Source: Paracoccus sp. MA (lineage in GTDB: Bacteria; Pseudomonadota; Alphaproteobacteria; Rhodobacterales; Rhodobacteraceae). Taken from it: DNA of 64,000 nt. Both the position numbers and the translations under genes were made by a program. Position 1 is the first letter of the stretch. The number at the start of each line of letters is the position of its first letter. The notes beneath the pieces were generated by a model. The model was not told where the DNA came from and searched no databases. It worked only from the letters and a program-made list of their open reading frames with translations. The DNA is taken from the NCBI RefSeq assembly GCF_020990385.1, contig NZ_CP087599.1, positions 62,001 through 126,000 of the forward strand, read 5' to 3'. This document shows, piece by piece, positions 54,328 through 62,855 of this stretch.

Positions 54328-55556
54328 GCGAACGCCTGGATGCCGGTCTGCGCCCGGCCGAGGATCAGCGCATGCACGTCATGCGTGCCCTCATAGGTGT
54401 TCACCGTCTCCAGGTTCTGCGCGTGCCGCATGACGTGATAGCCGATCTGGATGCCGTTGCCGCCATGCATGTCGCGGGCCTGGCGGGCGATGTCCAGCGC
54501 CTTACCGCAATTGTTGCGCTTGACGATGGAGATCATCTCGGGCGCGAACTTGCCCTCGTCGAACAGCCGCCCGACGCGCAGGCTGGCTTGCAGGCCCAGG
54601 GCGATCTCGGTCTGCATGTCGGCGAGCTTCTTCTGGTAAAGCTGCGTCGCGGCCAGCGGGCGGTTGAACTGGTGGCGATCCAGCCCGTATTGCCGGGCGC
54701 GGAACCAGCAATCCTCGGCCGCGCCCATGGCGCCCCAGCTGATGCCGTAGCGCGCGCGGTTCAGGCAGCCGAAGGGACCGCCCATGCCCTCGATGTTCGG
54801 AAGCAGCGCATCCTCGCCGACCTCGACATTCTCCATCACGATCTCGCCGGTGATCGAGGCGCGCAGGCTCAGCTTGCCCTCGATCTTGGGCGCCGAAAGG
54901 CCGGGTGTGCCCTTGTCCAGCACGAAGCCGTGCACCTTGCCGCCATGCGCCTCGGACTTGGCCCAGACCACGAAGACATCGGCGATGGGCGCGTTCGAGA
55001 TCCACATCTTGGACCCGTTCAGCACATAGCCGCCCCCGGTCTTGCGGGCCACGGTGCGCATGCCGCCGGGGTCGGAGCCCGCGTCGGGCTCGGTCAGGCC
55101 GAAGCAGCCGATGAACTCACCCGAGGCCAGTTTCGGCAGGTATTTCTGCTTCTGCTCTTCGCTGCCATAAGCCTCGATCGGGAACATCACCAGCGAGCTT
55201 TGCACCGAGGCCATCGAGCGATAGCCCGAATCGATGCGCTCGATCTCGCGCGCGACCAGCCCATAGGCGACGTAAGAGGCACCGACGCCACCATAGGCCT
55301 CGTCCACGGTGACGCCCAGCAGGCCCGAGGCGCCCATTTCGCGGAATATCTCGGGATCGGTTTCCTCGTTCAGATAGGCGGCCTCGACGCGCGGCGCCAG
55401 CCGGTCGGCGGCGAAGGCCGCGGCGGTGTCGCGGATCATCCGCTCTTCCTCGGTCAGCTGATCCTCAAGCAGGAACGGGTCGGACCACGAGAAAGGGCTG
55501 CCCTTGTGCGATTTCGTCGTCACGTCATGCCTCATGCGCTGATGCTGTCGGTTCAT
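54324..55556 (-). CDS. gcdH: Glutaryl-CoA dehydrogenase
   Basis: A 410-residue acyl-CoA dehydrogenase that oxidises and decarboxylates glutaryl-CoA to crotonyl-Co[21 protein letters not shown] (substrate Arg), [16 protein letters not shown] (FAD loop) and the catalytic Glu in [19 protein letters not shown] match GcdH specifically rather than other acyl-CoA dehydrogenases. Two starts are possible (55556 or 55535); neither has a strong ribosome-binding site. First gene of the pair, divergent from a LysR regulator 63 bp away. Confidence 0.96.
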   Translation of the reverse strand: MNRQHQRMRHDVTTKSHKGSPFSWSDPFLLEDQLTEEERMIRDTAAAFAADRLAPRVEAAYLNEETDPEIFREMGASGLLGVTVDEAYGGVGASYVAYGLVAREIERIDSGYRSMASVQSSLVMFPIEAYGSEEQKQKYLPKLASGEFIGCFGLTEPDAGSDPGGMRTVARKTGGGYVLNGSKMWISNAPIADVFVVWAKSEAHGGKVHGFVLDKGTPGLSAPKIEGKLSLRASITGEIVMENVEVGEDALLPNIEGMGGPFGCLNRARYGISWGAMGAAEDCWFRARQYGLDRHQFNRPLAATQLYQKKLADMQTEIALGLQASLRVGRLFDEGKFAPEMISIVKRNNCGKALDIARQARDMHGGNGIQIGYHVMRHAQNLETVNTYEGTHDVHALILGRAQTGIQAFA

Positions 55557-55619
55557 TCATTACCGCTTTCAAACCGGGCCGGAAAATGGATAATCCTCAT
55601 TACTTCATGCACGGGGTGA

Positions 55620-56528
55620 ATGTTCTTGCGGCAAAGGCGCTTTCTTCCGAACCTCAGCCTGCTGCTGGCCTTCGACGCGGTGATGCGCACGGGTTCGGTC
55701 ACCGGCGCGGCGCAGGACCTGGGGCTGACGCAAAGCACGGTCAGCCGGCTGCTGCAAAGCCTGGAGGCGCAGCTGGGGCAGGAGCTGTTCATCCGCCACA
55801 AGAAGCGCCTGACCCCGACCGAGGCGGCCGAGCGGTATTTCCGCGACATTTCCGCCGCGCTCGACCTGATCCAGCGCGGCAGCATGTCGCTGATCGCCAA
55901 TCCCGACGGCGGCAGCCTGGACCTGGCCGTGCTGCCGACCTTTGCCACGCGCTGGCTGGCGCCGCGGCTGCCGGATTTCCTGTCGGCCCATCCGGGGGTG
56001 TCGATCAACCTGACCACCCGCTTCCGCCGCTTCAGCTTCGACGAGGAACCCTTTGACGCGATGATCTTTTACGGCCGGGACGACTGGCCGGGGGCCGAGC
56101 ACCTGAAGCTGTTCGATGAACGCCTCACCGCCTGCGCTTCGCCCGATCTTCTGGCCCGGCGGTCTGTAACGGCGCCCGCCGATCTGGCGGGAATGGTGCT
56201 GCTGCAATTGCCGACCCGCCCGGACGCCTGGCAGGCATGGTTCCGGGGACAGGGGGCCGAGCCGCCGGCGCCGCTGGACGGGATGATGATGGACCAGTTT
56301 TCGATGATGATCCAGGCGGCGATCTCGGGGCTGGGGATCGCGCTGCTGCCCGATTACCTGGCCCGGGTCGAGATCGCCGAGGGCCGGCTGGCGCCGGTGC
56401 TGCGGCAGGGCGTGCCGGGCAGCGGCGCCTATTGGCTGGCCTGGCCGGCGCGCAAGGCCGGGCTGAAGCCGCTGGCCGCCTTTCGCGACTGGCTCGCCGC
56501 CCGCATGGCGCGGGACGGCATGGGTTAG
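55620..56528 (+). CDS. LysR-family regulator of the glutarate genes
   Basis: A 302-residue LysR regulator. Helix-turn-helix in LSLLLAFDAVMRTGSVTGAAQDLGLTQSTVSRLLQSLEAQLG (about residues 13-54), then a periplasmic-binding-like effector domain. Divergence from gcdH-CaiB points to control of that operon, as in GcdR-like systems. It is convergent with the GABA aminotransferase gene (13-bp gap). Confidence 0.92.
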   Translation: MFLRQRRFLPNLSLLLAFDAVMRTGSVTGAAQDLGLTQSTVSRLLQSLEAQLGQELFIRHKKRLTPTEAAERYFRDISAALDLIQRGSMSLIANPDGGSLDLAVLPTFATRWLAPRLPDFLSAHPGVSINLTTRFRRFSFDEEPFDAMIFYGRDDWPGAEHLKLFDERLTACASPDLLARRSVTAPADLAGMVLLQLPTRPDAWQAWFRGQGAEPPAPLDGMMMDQFSMMIQAAISGLGIALLPDYLARVEIAEGRLAPVLRQGVPGSGAYWLAWPARKAGLKPLAAFRDWLAARMARDGMG

Positions 56529-56541
56529 GGGCCGCCCGCCT

Positions 56542-57822
56542 TCAGGCCGGGACCAGCGCCGCCTCGATGGCCGCTTCCAGAATCTCCAGCGCCTCGGACA
56601 GCTGCGCGTCGGGAATGGTCAGCGGCGGCAGCAGGCGGATGACGTTGTAGCGCGTGCCGCAGGACAGCAGGATCAGCCCGCGCGCCTCGGCCTCGGCCAC
56701 GATGGCGGCGGTCAGTTGCGCGTCGGGCTGGCTGCGGTCGCCGGCCTGCACCAGCTCGAAGGCGTTCATCGCGCCAAGGCCGCGCACATCGCCGATGGCC
56801 GGGAAGCGTTCGGCCAGCTTTTGCAGGCGCGAGCGGATGGCCGAGCCGATTTCCTCGGCGCGGGCGCAAAGGTCTTCGTCCTCGATCACCTCCAGCACCG
56901 CCAGCGCGGCGGCGATGGCCAGCGGGTTGCCGGCATAGGTGCCGCCCAGCCCGCCCGGCGCGGGCGCGTCCACGATCTCGGCCCGGCCGGTGACGGCGGA
57001 CAGCGGAAAGCCCCCGGCCAGCCCCTTGGCCATGGTCACCAGGTCGGGCGCGACGCCGGAATGCTGGAAACCGAACATGCGGCCGGTGCGGGCCATGCCG
57101 GCCTGGATCTCGTCGCCGATCAGCACGATGCCGTGGCTGTCGCAGATGCGGCGCAGCGCGGCCAGGAATTCGGGCGGGGCGACGTTGAAGCCGCCCTCGC
57201 CCTGCACCGGCTCGACGACGATCGCCGCCACCCGCCGGGGGTCGATGGACGAGGCCAGCAGCGTCTCCAGATGCGCAATCGCCTGCGCGACCGACACGCC
57301 GGCCATGGCGTTGGGGAAGATCGCATGGTGGATCTCGGGCGGCATGGCGCCGAAACCGGCCTTGTAGGGCGCCACCTTGCCGGTCAGCGCCATGCCCAGA
57401 AGCGTGCGGCCATGGAAAGCGCCGTTGAAGGCGATCACGCCCGAGCGCCCGGTAAAGGCCCGCGCCATCTTCACCGCATTTTCCACCGCCTCGGCGCCGG
57501 TGGTGGCGAACATGGTCTTTTTCGCGAAATCGCCCGGGGTCAGCGCGTTCAGCCGCTCGGCCAGGGCGACATAGGATTCATAGGGCGCGACATGGAAGCA
57601 GGTATGGGTGAAGTCCTGCATCTGGCGCTGGACCGCCTCGATCACCCGGGGATGGCGATGGCCGGTATTGTTCACCGCGATGCCGGCGGCGAAATCCAGC
57701 ATCCGCCGGCCCTCGGCGGTCCAGAGCTCGGCATTCCCGGCCCGGACGGCATAGATGTCCCGCGTGCCGACACCCCGCGCCACCGCCGCCTTGCGCCGCT
57801 CGATCAACTGTTTCGATTCCAT
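56542..57822 (-). CDS. gabT: 4-aminobutyrate aminotransferase (GabT/PuuE-like)
   Basis: A 426-residue class III PLP aminotransferase that converts GABA and 2-oxoglutarate to succinate semialdehyde and glutamate. GAEAVENAVKMARAFTGRSGVIAFNGAFHGRT (about residues 109-140), IVVEPVQGEGGF, IGDEIQAGMARTGRMF and the PLP lysine in MAKGLAGGFPLSAVTG are all intact. GGAGG precedes the ATG at 57822. A PuuR-like operator lies 38 bp upstream and the regulator is divergent. Confidence 0.94.
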   Translation of the reverse strand: MESKQLIERRKAAVARGVGTRDIYAVRAGNAELWTAEGRRMLDFAAGIAVNNTGHRHPRVIEAVQRQMQDFTHTCFHVAPYESYVALAERLNALTPGDFAKKTMFATTGAEAVENAVKMARAFTGRSGVIAFNGAFHGRTLLGMALTGKVAPYKAGFGAMPPEIHHAIFPNAMAGVSVAQAIAHLETLLASSIDPRRVAAIVVEPVQGEGGFNVAPPEFLAALRRICDSHGIVLIGDEIQAGMARTGRMFGFQHSGVAPDLVTMAKGLAGGFPLSAVTGRAEIVDAPAPGGLGGTYAGNPLAIAAALAVLEVIEDEDLCARAEEIGSAIRSRLQKLAERFPAIGDVRGLGAMNAFELVQAGDRSQPDAQLTAAIVAEAEARGLILLSCGTRYNVIRLLPPLTIPDAQLSEALEILEAAIEAALVPA

Positions 57823-57859
57823 GTGCAGACCTCCATGCTGATGGAATCGGCTTACACGA

Positions 57860-57877
57860 TGCTCAATATATTGAGCA
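57860..57877. promoter_or_regulatory. Operator of the PuuR-like regulator (gabT side)
   Basis: A perfect 18-bp palindrome TGCTCAATATATTGAGCA in the 143-bp gap between gabT and the divergent XRE-cupin regulator. A related copy (14 of 18 positions identical) lies at 60084-60101 upstream of gabD. Confidence 0.85.
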
Positions 57878-57965
57878 ATGACTTTCTTCCATTTGCGGCA
57901 GGATGCGGAACTGGTGCGCAACCCCCGGCCCTGATAACCTGTCGCGAAACGGCATCGGGGCAAGG

Positions 57966-58544
57966 ATGAGCGATTTCGACGTGGGCGCGCGGCTGAAAGA
58001 GCTGCGCAGCGCGGCAAACATGTCGCAGCGGCAGCTGGCCGAGGCTTCGGGCGTGCCGCATGGCCAGATCTCGATGATCGAGACCGGGCGCTCCAGCCCC
58101 TCTGTCGCCTCGCTGCGCAAGATCCTTGGCGGGCTGGGCGTCACCATGTCCGAGTTCTTCGAGCCGGACCTGCCGCAAAGCCCGCAACCCTTCTTCACCC
58201 CGGCCGAGCTGCGCGACCTGACCTCGCGGCTTTATTCCGCCGCGCAGGGGCCGGTCGGGCGCATGACCCTGCGCCAGGTCGGCGACGCGCGGCTGCACAA
58301 CCTGCAGATCCTGCACGAACGCTATGAGCCGGGCGCCGATACCGGCGAGACCATGCTGGCCCATCACGGCAGCGAGGGCGGCATCGTCATCGCCGGCGAG
58401 ATCGAGCTGACCGTGGGCGATCAGAGCCGGGTGCTGAAGGCCGGCGACAGCTATCTTTTCGCCTCGACCCAGCCGCATCGCTTCCGCAACATCTCGGACC
58501 GCGAGGCGGTGGTGGTCTCGGCCTGCACGCCGCCCTATCTCTAG
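57966..58544 (+). CDS. XRE-cupin transcriptional regulator (PuuR-like)
   Basis: A 192-residue regulator: N-terminal lambda-repressor-type helix-turn-helix (LKELRSAANMSQRQLAEASGVPHGQISMIETGRSSPSVASLRKIL, about residues 10-54) and a C-terminal cupin ligand domain (HHGSEGGIVIAGEIELTVGDQ, GDSYLFASTQPHRFRN). This is the architecture of PuuR, the repressor of putrescine/GABA genes. Placed between gabT and gabD, with a matching palindrome in front of each, it is the likely repressor of both. Start at 57966 follows CAAGG; the longer open frame starts within its own promoter. Confidence 0.93.
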   Translation: MSDFDVGARLKELRSAANMSQRQLAEASGVPHGQISMIETGRSSPSVASLRKILGGLGVTMSEFFEPDLPQSPQPFFTPAELRDLTSRLYSAAQGPVGRMTLRQVGDARLHNLQILHERYEPGADTGETMLAHHGSEGGIVIAGEIELTVGDQSRVLKAGDSYLFASTQPHRFRNISDREAVVVSACTPPYL

Positions 58545-58554
58545 CCCCTGATTT

Positions 58555-59988
58555 CTAACCCCTGCGGGTGACGAAGCGGGTCTGCAGATAGGCGCCGATC
58601 GCCTCGGAGCCGCCCTCGGTCCCCATGCCGGAATCGCCGATGCCGCCGAAGGGCAATTCCGGCAGCGACAGGCCGATATGGTTGATGGTCAGCATCCCGG
58701 CCTGGATTTCATCCTGCAATCGCTGCACCCGGGCCGAGCTGCCGGTCCAGGCATAGGCGGCCAGGCCATAGGGCAGCCGGTTCGCCTCGGCAAAGGCTTC
58801 GTCGTCGCTGCGGAACCGGTTGACCACGGCGATGGGGCCGAAGGGTTCCTCGTTCATCACCGCCGCATCCGCCGGCACGTCGGTCAGCACGGTCGGGGCA
58901 AAGAACCAGCCCTCGTTGCCGATCCGCGTCCCGCCGGTCGCCAGTCGCGCGCCGCGGTCCAGCGCGTCGCGGATCAGCCGCTCGATGGCGGGGATTCGGC
59001 GCTCGTTGGCCAGCGGCCCCATGGCGCTGTCCGGGTCCATGCCCGGCCCTACCTTGGCGGCTGCCAGTGCGGCGGTGAAACCTTCGGTGAAGCGGTCCGC
59101 CACCGCCTCTTGCACCAGGAAGCGGGTGGGCGAGATGCAGACCTGCCCGGCATTGCGCAGTTTCGCGGCCGCCATGGCCGCCACCGCCGCATCGACATCG
59201 GCATCGTCGAAGACCAGCACCGGCGCATGGCCGCCCAGCTCCATGGTCGCCGGCTTCATGTGCAGCCCGGCCAGCGCCGCCAGCTGCTTGCCCACCGCCG
59301 TCGAGCCGGTGAAGGACACCTTGCGGATCACCGGATGCGGAATCAGGTAGCCCGAGATTTCGGCCGGATCGCCATAGACCAGGTTCACCACCCCCGCCGG
59401 CAGGCCGGCATCGGCAAAGCAGCGGATCAGTTCGGCCGGCGAGGCCGGGGTTTCCTCGGGCGCCTTGACGATGATGGTGCAGCCTGCCGCCAGCGCGGCG
59501 GAAACCTTGCGAACCGCCTGATTGATCGGGAAATTCCACGGGGTGAAGGCGGCGACCGGGCCCAGCGGTTCCTTGACGGTCAGCTGGGTGACGCCCGGCA
59601 CGCGGGGCGGGATGACCTGGCCATAGGTGCGGCGCGCCTCTTCGGCGAACCACTCGATGATCTCGGCCCCGGCCAGGGTCTCGATCCGCGCCTGCGCCAG
59701 CGGCTTGCCCTGTTCGGCCACCATCAGCGCGGCGATGGGCTCGGCCCGCTCGCGCAGCAGCGCCGCGGCCTTGCGCATCAGGTCCGAGCGATGCAGCGGA
59801 GAGCTGCGCTTCCAATCCGCGAAGGCGCGGCCGGCGGCGGCCAGCGCCTCGTCCAGATCGGCGATACCGGCATGGGCGACACGGCCGATCTCGGCCCCGG
59901 TGGCCGGGTTCAGCACCGGCAGGCTGCGCCCGTCCCGCGCCGGGCGCCAGGTTCCGTCGATCAAAAGCTGCGTATCCGGATAGCTCAT
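58555..59988 (-). CDS. gabD: NAD(P)-dependent succinate-semialdehyde dehydrogenase
   Basis: A 477-residue aldehyde dehydrogenase that oxidises succinate semialdehyde to succinate, the step after Gab[35 protein letters not shown] (about residues 138-171), catalytic Glu in [18 protein letters not shown] and nucleophilic Cys in [15 protein letters not shown] are present. It is convergent with the regulator (10-bp gap). A PuuR-like operator copy lies 96 bp upstream. Confidence 0.93.
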   Translation of the reverse strand: MSYPDTQLLIDGTWRPARDGRSLPVLNPATGAEIGRVAHAGIADLDEALAAAGRAFADWKRSSPLHRSDLMRKAAALLRERAEPIAALMVAEQGKPLAQARIETLAGAEIIEWFAEEARRTYGQVIPPRVPGVTQLTVKEPLGPVAAFTPWNFPINQAVRKVSAALAAGCTIIVKAPEETPASPAELIRCFADAGLPAGVVNLVYGDPAEISGYLIPHPVIRKVSFTGSTAVGKQLAALAGLHMKPATMELGGHAPVLVFDDADVDAAVAAMAAAKLRNAGQVCISPTRFLVQEAVADRFTEGFTAALAAAKVGPGMDPDSAMGPLANERRIPAIERLIRDALDRGARLATGGTRIGNEGWFFAPTVLTDVPADAAVMNEEPFGPIAVVNRFRSDDEAFAEANRLPYGLAAYAWTGSSARVQRLQDEIQAGMLTINHIGLSLPELPFGGIGDSGMGTEGGSEAIGAYLQTRFVTRRG

Positions 59989-60083
59989 CTTGTCCCACCT
60001 GCTGGAGTTGCGCCGGTGCTGCGCCGCTGTTGCGGCCGGCCCGGAAAGCCATAGGGGAAGGCAGCGGGGTTTTCAATCGGCCT

Positions 60084-60101
60084 TGCTCAATATCCTGAAC
60101 A
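60084..60101. promoter_or_regulatory. Second PuuR-like operator (gabD side)
   Basis: TGCTCAATATCCTGAACA matches the perfect palindrome at 57860-57877 at 14 of 18 positions and keeps the left half-site intact. It sits between gabD and the cyclo-ligase gene, 96 bp before gabD. Confidence 0.75.
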
Positions 60102-60122
60102 AGACCTTTTGCGATTTGGCGG

Positions 60123-60809
60123 TCAGCGGCCCGCCGGGACAGCGCCGTCGTATTGCAGGCCGGTTTCGGTGACGATGGCCGCCAGCGGGATGTCATGGGG
60201 CTGCGGATAGATCGTCGCCAGCCGGGCGGATTGCAGGCCGGTGCCGACCGCCAGCGGCCGCCGCGCCGCCAGCGTCCGGTCGAAATAGCCGCCGCCATAG
60301 CCCAGCCGATAGCCCCGGCCGTCCCAGCCCACCAGCGGGGCCAGCACCACATCCGGCTCCACCGCTTCGGCCGAGGCGGGGACCGGAATGTTCCAATGGC
60401 CGCGGCGCATCGGCGCCCCGGGGCTCCAGCGATGAAAGGCCAGCGGGCTGGCGGGGCGCTCGACCACCGGCAGGGCCAGCACGGCGCCGCGGTCGTGCAG
60501 GCGGGCCAGCCAGGGGCGCAGATCCGGCTCGGACCGGATCGGCCAATAGCCGGCGACCACGCGGCCGCGCAGCTCCGGCAGCCGCGCGGCCAGCAGCGCG
60601 TCCAGCGCGCCGCCGATGGCCTCGGCCACTGCCTGCCGCTGGGCGACGCTCAGCGCCGCGCGGCGGCCCAGCAGCTCCTCGCGCCGCACCTTGCGCCAGC
60701 GCGCCACGTCGCGGGCCTGCTGCGGCTCGACGGCGAGCGGGTCGAAATAATCCGGCGCGATCTCGGCCGCCAGGCAGGGCGGAGAGGCCGGGCTGTCCTT
60801 GCCGCTCAT
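60123..60809 (-). CDS. fthC: 5-formyltetrahydrofolate cyclo-ligase
   Basis: A 228-residue enzyme that converts 5-formyl-THF to 5,10-methenyl-THF with ATP. KVRREELLGRRAALSVAQRQ near the N-terminus, GYWPIRSEPDLRPWL and LVGWDGRGYRLGYGGGYFDRTLAAR (about residues 160-184, the nucleotide-binding signature) are present. An N-terminal extension of about 40 residues precedes the usual start of the family. Start at 60809 overlaps the stop of a small upstream frame by 4 bp. Confidence 0.92.
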   Translation of the reverse strand: MSGKDSPASPPCLAAEIAPDYFDPLAVEPQQARDVARWRKVRREELLGRRAALSVAQRQAVAEAIGGALDALLAARLPELRGRVVAGYWPIRSEPDLRPWLARLHDRGAVLALPVVERPASPLAFHRWSPGAPMRRGHWNIPVPASAEAVEPDVVLAPLVGWDGRGYRLGYGGGYFDRTLAARRPLAVGTGLQSARLATIYPQPHDIPLAAIVTETGLQYDGAVPAGR

Positions 60810-61045
60810 ACGCCGCACCCCCCGCCCTGCGCCGGGGAAGCGCCAGGCCAGACCGCAATCAGAACCGCCGCCATGATCTGCGCGAAGGCGCCCGCGGCAT
60901 CGCTGCCGATGCGCCGAGGGCATCGTGCCGGGGACGCCATGGCGATCCGCCGCGCGGCCCCGACGTCCGGCAACCGCCCGGGCGCCCAGGCCCGGTGCCG
61001 TCCGATCCGCGCCGGGGGCGCCCCGGCAAGCTGCGTTTCGCTCAT
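60806..61045 (-). CDS. Small hypothetical protein (79 aa) upstream of fthC
   Basis: Not recognised. The frame ends with a TGA that overlaps the fthC ATG by 4 bp, and AAGGAAAGG lies 6-15 bases before its ATG, which supports translation. It is basic at the N-terminus with one hydrophobic segment (AFAQIMAAVLIAVWPGASPAQ is about residues 54-74), so it may be a short membrane protein. No homology can be claimed, and chance remains possible in such GC-rich sequence. Confidence 0.35.
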   Translation of the reverse strand: MSETQLAGAPPARIGRHRAWAPGRLPDVGAARRIAMASPARCPRRIGSDAAGAFAQIMAAVLIAVWPGASPAQGGGCGV

Positions 61046-61361
61046 CTTTCTGGCCTTTCCTTGCCTCGTCCCCCGCCCCCGCCGCAGGTCCGAACGGCGC
61101 CGGCGTCGGGCCTGCCTGACAGCCTAGACCGCCCGGCGAGCCATGCCAATCCGCCGCGAGCCGTCCACCGATTGCAGCGCGCAAACGTCCATGCCCCCGG
61201 CGTCGGACAGCCGGACGCACCGCGCAAGCCCGCTCGCCGGCGCTTACGGAGGCGCAGGGCCAGGGCGGCAAGTCCGCAGCACTCTGGCCAATCGCGCACC
61301 CATTCGCCGCCGGCGCAAGAATCCGGGTGACAAGCGCCGCCGCAGCCGCTATGCAGGGCGC

Positions 61362-61436
61362 ATGTCGCAACAGATGTTCTACACCGCCTCGTTTTATTGG
61401 TTCCGCTGCATCCAGCGGGGCCGGGTTGCCGTGTAG
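61362..61436 (+). CDS. Aromatic-rich leader peptide of the DAHP synthase attenuator
   Basis: A 24-residue frame starting MSQQM and containing FYTASFYWF: six aromatic residues in nine positions (Phe6, Tyr7, Phe11, Tyr12, Trp13, Phe14). It stops at the TAG of 61434-61436. CAGGG lies 3 bases before the ATG. Its only apparent role is to stall ribosomes when charged tRNA for Phe, Tyr or Trp is scarce, controlling the RNA fold that follows and hence the DAHP synthase gene. The frame is open upstream, but nothing else in it is coding-like; 61046-61361 shows no other gene. Confidence 0.85.
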   Translation: MSQQMFYTASFYWFRCIQRGRVAV

Positions 61437-61471
61437 CGCATAGGCGCGATAGCGATCCCCGAAGCCGCTGG
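61403..61471 (+). promoter_or_regulatory. Attenuator RNA: competing 1:2 and 2:3 pairings
   Basis: Segment 1 CCGCTG (61403-61408) pairs with segment 2 CAGCGG (61413-61418) just after the Trp-Phe codons. Segment 2 CCAGCGG (61412-61418) is also fully complementary to segment 3 CCGCTGG (61465-61471), which is the rising arm of the terminator. A ribosome stalled on the aromatic codons would cover segment 1, free segment 2 and let the 2:3 antiterminator form. A ribosome reaching the stop would cover segment 2 and let the terminator form. Confidence 0.85.
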
Positions 61472-61490
61472 CCAGACCGGCGGCTTTTTT
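61462..61490 (+). terminator. Intrinsic terminator of the aroG attenuator
   Basis: AAGCCGCTGG (61462-61471) pairs with CCGGCGGCTT (61477-61486), ten base pairs with one G-U, loop CCAGA, followed by an unbroken T-run to 61490. It ends 46 bases before the DAHP synthase start, so it can only act within the leader. Confidence 0.93.
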
Positions 61491-61535
61491 CTTGCGATGC
61501 GCGTCCGGTCCGGCCTCTTCCAGAAAGAAAAAGCC

Positions 61536-62600
61536 ATGCTGACCCAGACCGAGAACCTGCATATCGACACGCTCCGCCCCCTGCCCGCCCCCGCCGCGCT
61601 GGCCGCCAGCCTGCCGCGCGACGAGGCCATCTCGTGCATCGTGGCGGACAGCCGCACCGCCATCCGCGCCATCCTTGCCGGCCGCGACGACCGGCTGCTG
61701 GTGATCGCCGGCCCCTGCTCGATCCACGACGCGCAGGCGGCGCTGGATTACGCCGCGCGGCTGGCCGAACTGCGCCGGAGCCTTGCCGACCGGCTGGAGA
61801 TCGTCATGCGGGTCTATTTCGAAAAGCCCCGCACCACCGTGGGCTGGAAGGGGCTGATCAACGACCCGCATCTGGACGGCTCGGACCGGATCGAGGACGG
61901 GCTGCCGCTGGCCCGCCGCCTGCTTCTGGAAATCAACCGCATGGGCCTGCCGGCGGCGACCGAGTTCCTCGACCCGATCCTGCCGCAATATTTCGCCGAC
62001 CTGATCGCCTGGGGCGCCATCGGGGCGCGCACCACGGAAAGCCAGATCCACCGGCAGCTGGCTTCGGGCCTGTCCTGCCCGGTCGGGTTCAAGAACGGCA
62101 CCGATGGCGGGGTGCAGGTGGCGCTGGACGCCATCCGCTCGGCCGCCGGGTCGCACAGCTTCCCGGCGATCACCGCCGACGGGCGTGCGGCCATCGCCAC
62201 CACGACCGGCAACGACGCCTGTCACGTGGTGCTGCGCGGCGGCCATGGCGGGCCGAACTACAGCCCCCGCCATGTCGATGCGCTGGCCGAGGCGGCGGCG
62301 CGGGCCGGCATCGATCCCGGCATCGTCATCGACGCGAGCCATGCCAATTGCGGCAAGGACCCGGCCCGCCAGCCGGCGGTCATCGCCGATATCGCGGCGC
62401 GCATCCGCGCGGGCGAGGCGCGCATCCGCGGCGTCATGCTGGAAAGCAACCTGGTCGCCGGCCGGCAGGATCTGGTTCCCGGTCGGCTGCCGACCTATGG
62501 CCAGAGCATCACCGACGGCTGCCTCGGCTGGGAGGACACCCGCACCTTGCTGCTGGACCTGGCCGAGACCGCCGCGAGCCGGCAGCGCCTCGCCGCCTGA
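61536..62600 (+). CDS. aroG: 3-deoxy-7-phosphoheptulonate (DAHP) synthase, class I alpha
   Basis: A 354-residue enzyme that condenses phosphoenolpyruvate and erythrose 4-phosphate, the entry to aromatic amino-acid synthesis. IAGPCSIHDAQAALDYAARLAEL (about residues 59-81), YFEKPRTTVGWKGLINDPHLDGS, GARTTESQIHRQLASGLSCPVGFKNGTDG and DASHANCGKDPARQP are the AroF/AroG/AroH signatures. Start at 61536 after AGAAAGAAAAAG; an ATG 13 codons earlier is less likely. Expression appears set by the attenuator upstream, in addition to any allosteric feedback. Confidence 0.95.
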   Translation: MLTQTENLHIDTLRPLPAPAALAASLPRDEAISCIVADSRTAIRAILAGRDDRLLVIAGPCSIHDAQAALDYAARLAELRRSLADRLEIVMRVYFEKPRTTVGWKGLINDPHLDGSDRIEDGLPLARRLLLEINRMGLPAATEFLDPILPQYFADLIAWGAIGARTTESQIHRQLASGLSCPVGFKNGTDGGVQVALDAIRSAAGSHSFPAITADGRAAIATTTGNDACHVVLRGGHGGPNYSPRHVDALAEAAARAGIDPGIVIDASHANCGKDPARQPAVIADIAARIRAGEARIRGVMLESNLVAGRQDLVPGRLPTYGQSITDGCLGWEDTRTLLLDLAETAASRQRLAA

Positions 62601-62607
62601 ACGCGCA

Positions 62608-62641
62608 CCGGGCCGGGATAGGGCAACCGTCCCTGGCCCGG
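62608..62641 (+). terminator. Hairpin after the DAHP synthase gene
   Basis: CCGGGCC (62608-62614) with GGCCCGG (62635-62641) and an inner AGGG/CCCT pair, 8 bases after the stop. No T-run, so it is a weak terminator. The 255 bp to the amidase hold no gene. Confidence 0.4.
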
Positions 62642-62855
62642 GGTTCGGCGGCTTTCGGAAAGGACCCGCGATTCCGCAGCCGCCGGACCCCGGCGCAAGG
62701 CGCATGGGCCGGCGGTGCCGGGCATCGCCCCCAAGCGGCCCCGCCCTGTGCGCTGCGAGAGCTTGGGGCCGGCGGGGGCGACCGCCGCCGCCATGTCCGG
62801 CCGTCTCCCGTCCCGGTCATGCAGCCCCTTCCGCCGGTCCTTCCCGCCGTCGCCC

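Noticed and set aside
61046..61361. 6S RNA gene upstream of fthC
   Set aside because: A 6-bp closing stem can be drawn on the minus strand, but the conserved central bubble was not recognised; a covariance model is needed.
60123..62705. Very long open frames opposite or overlapping real genes, for example minus-strand 60123-62705 and plus-strand 26-2863
   Set aside because: They are antisense or frame extensions caused by high GC; their products are low-complexity Arg/Ala/Gly/Pro and the real genes in the same place have clear family motifs.
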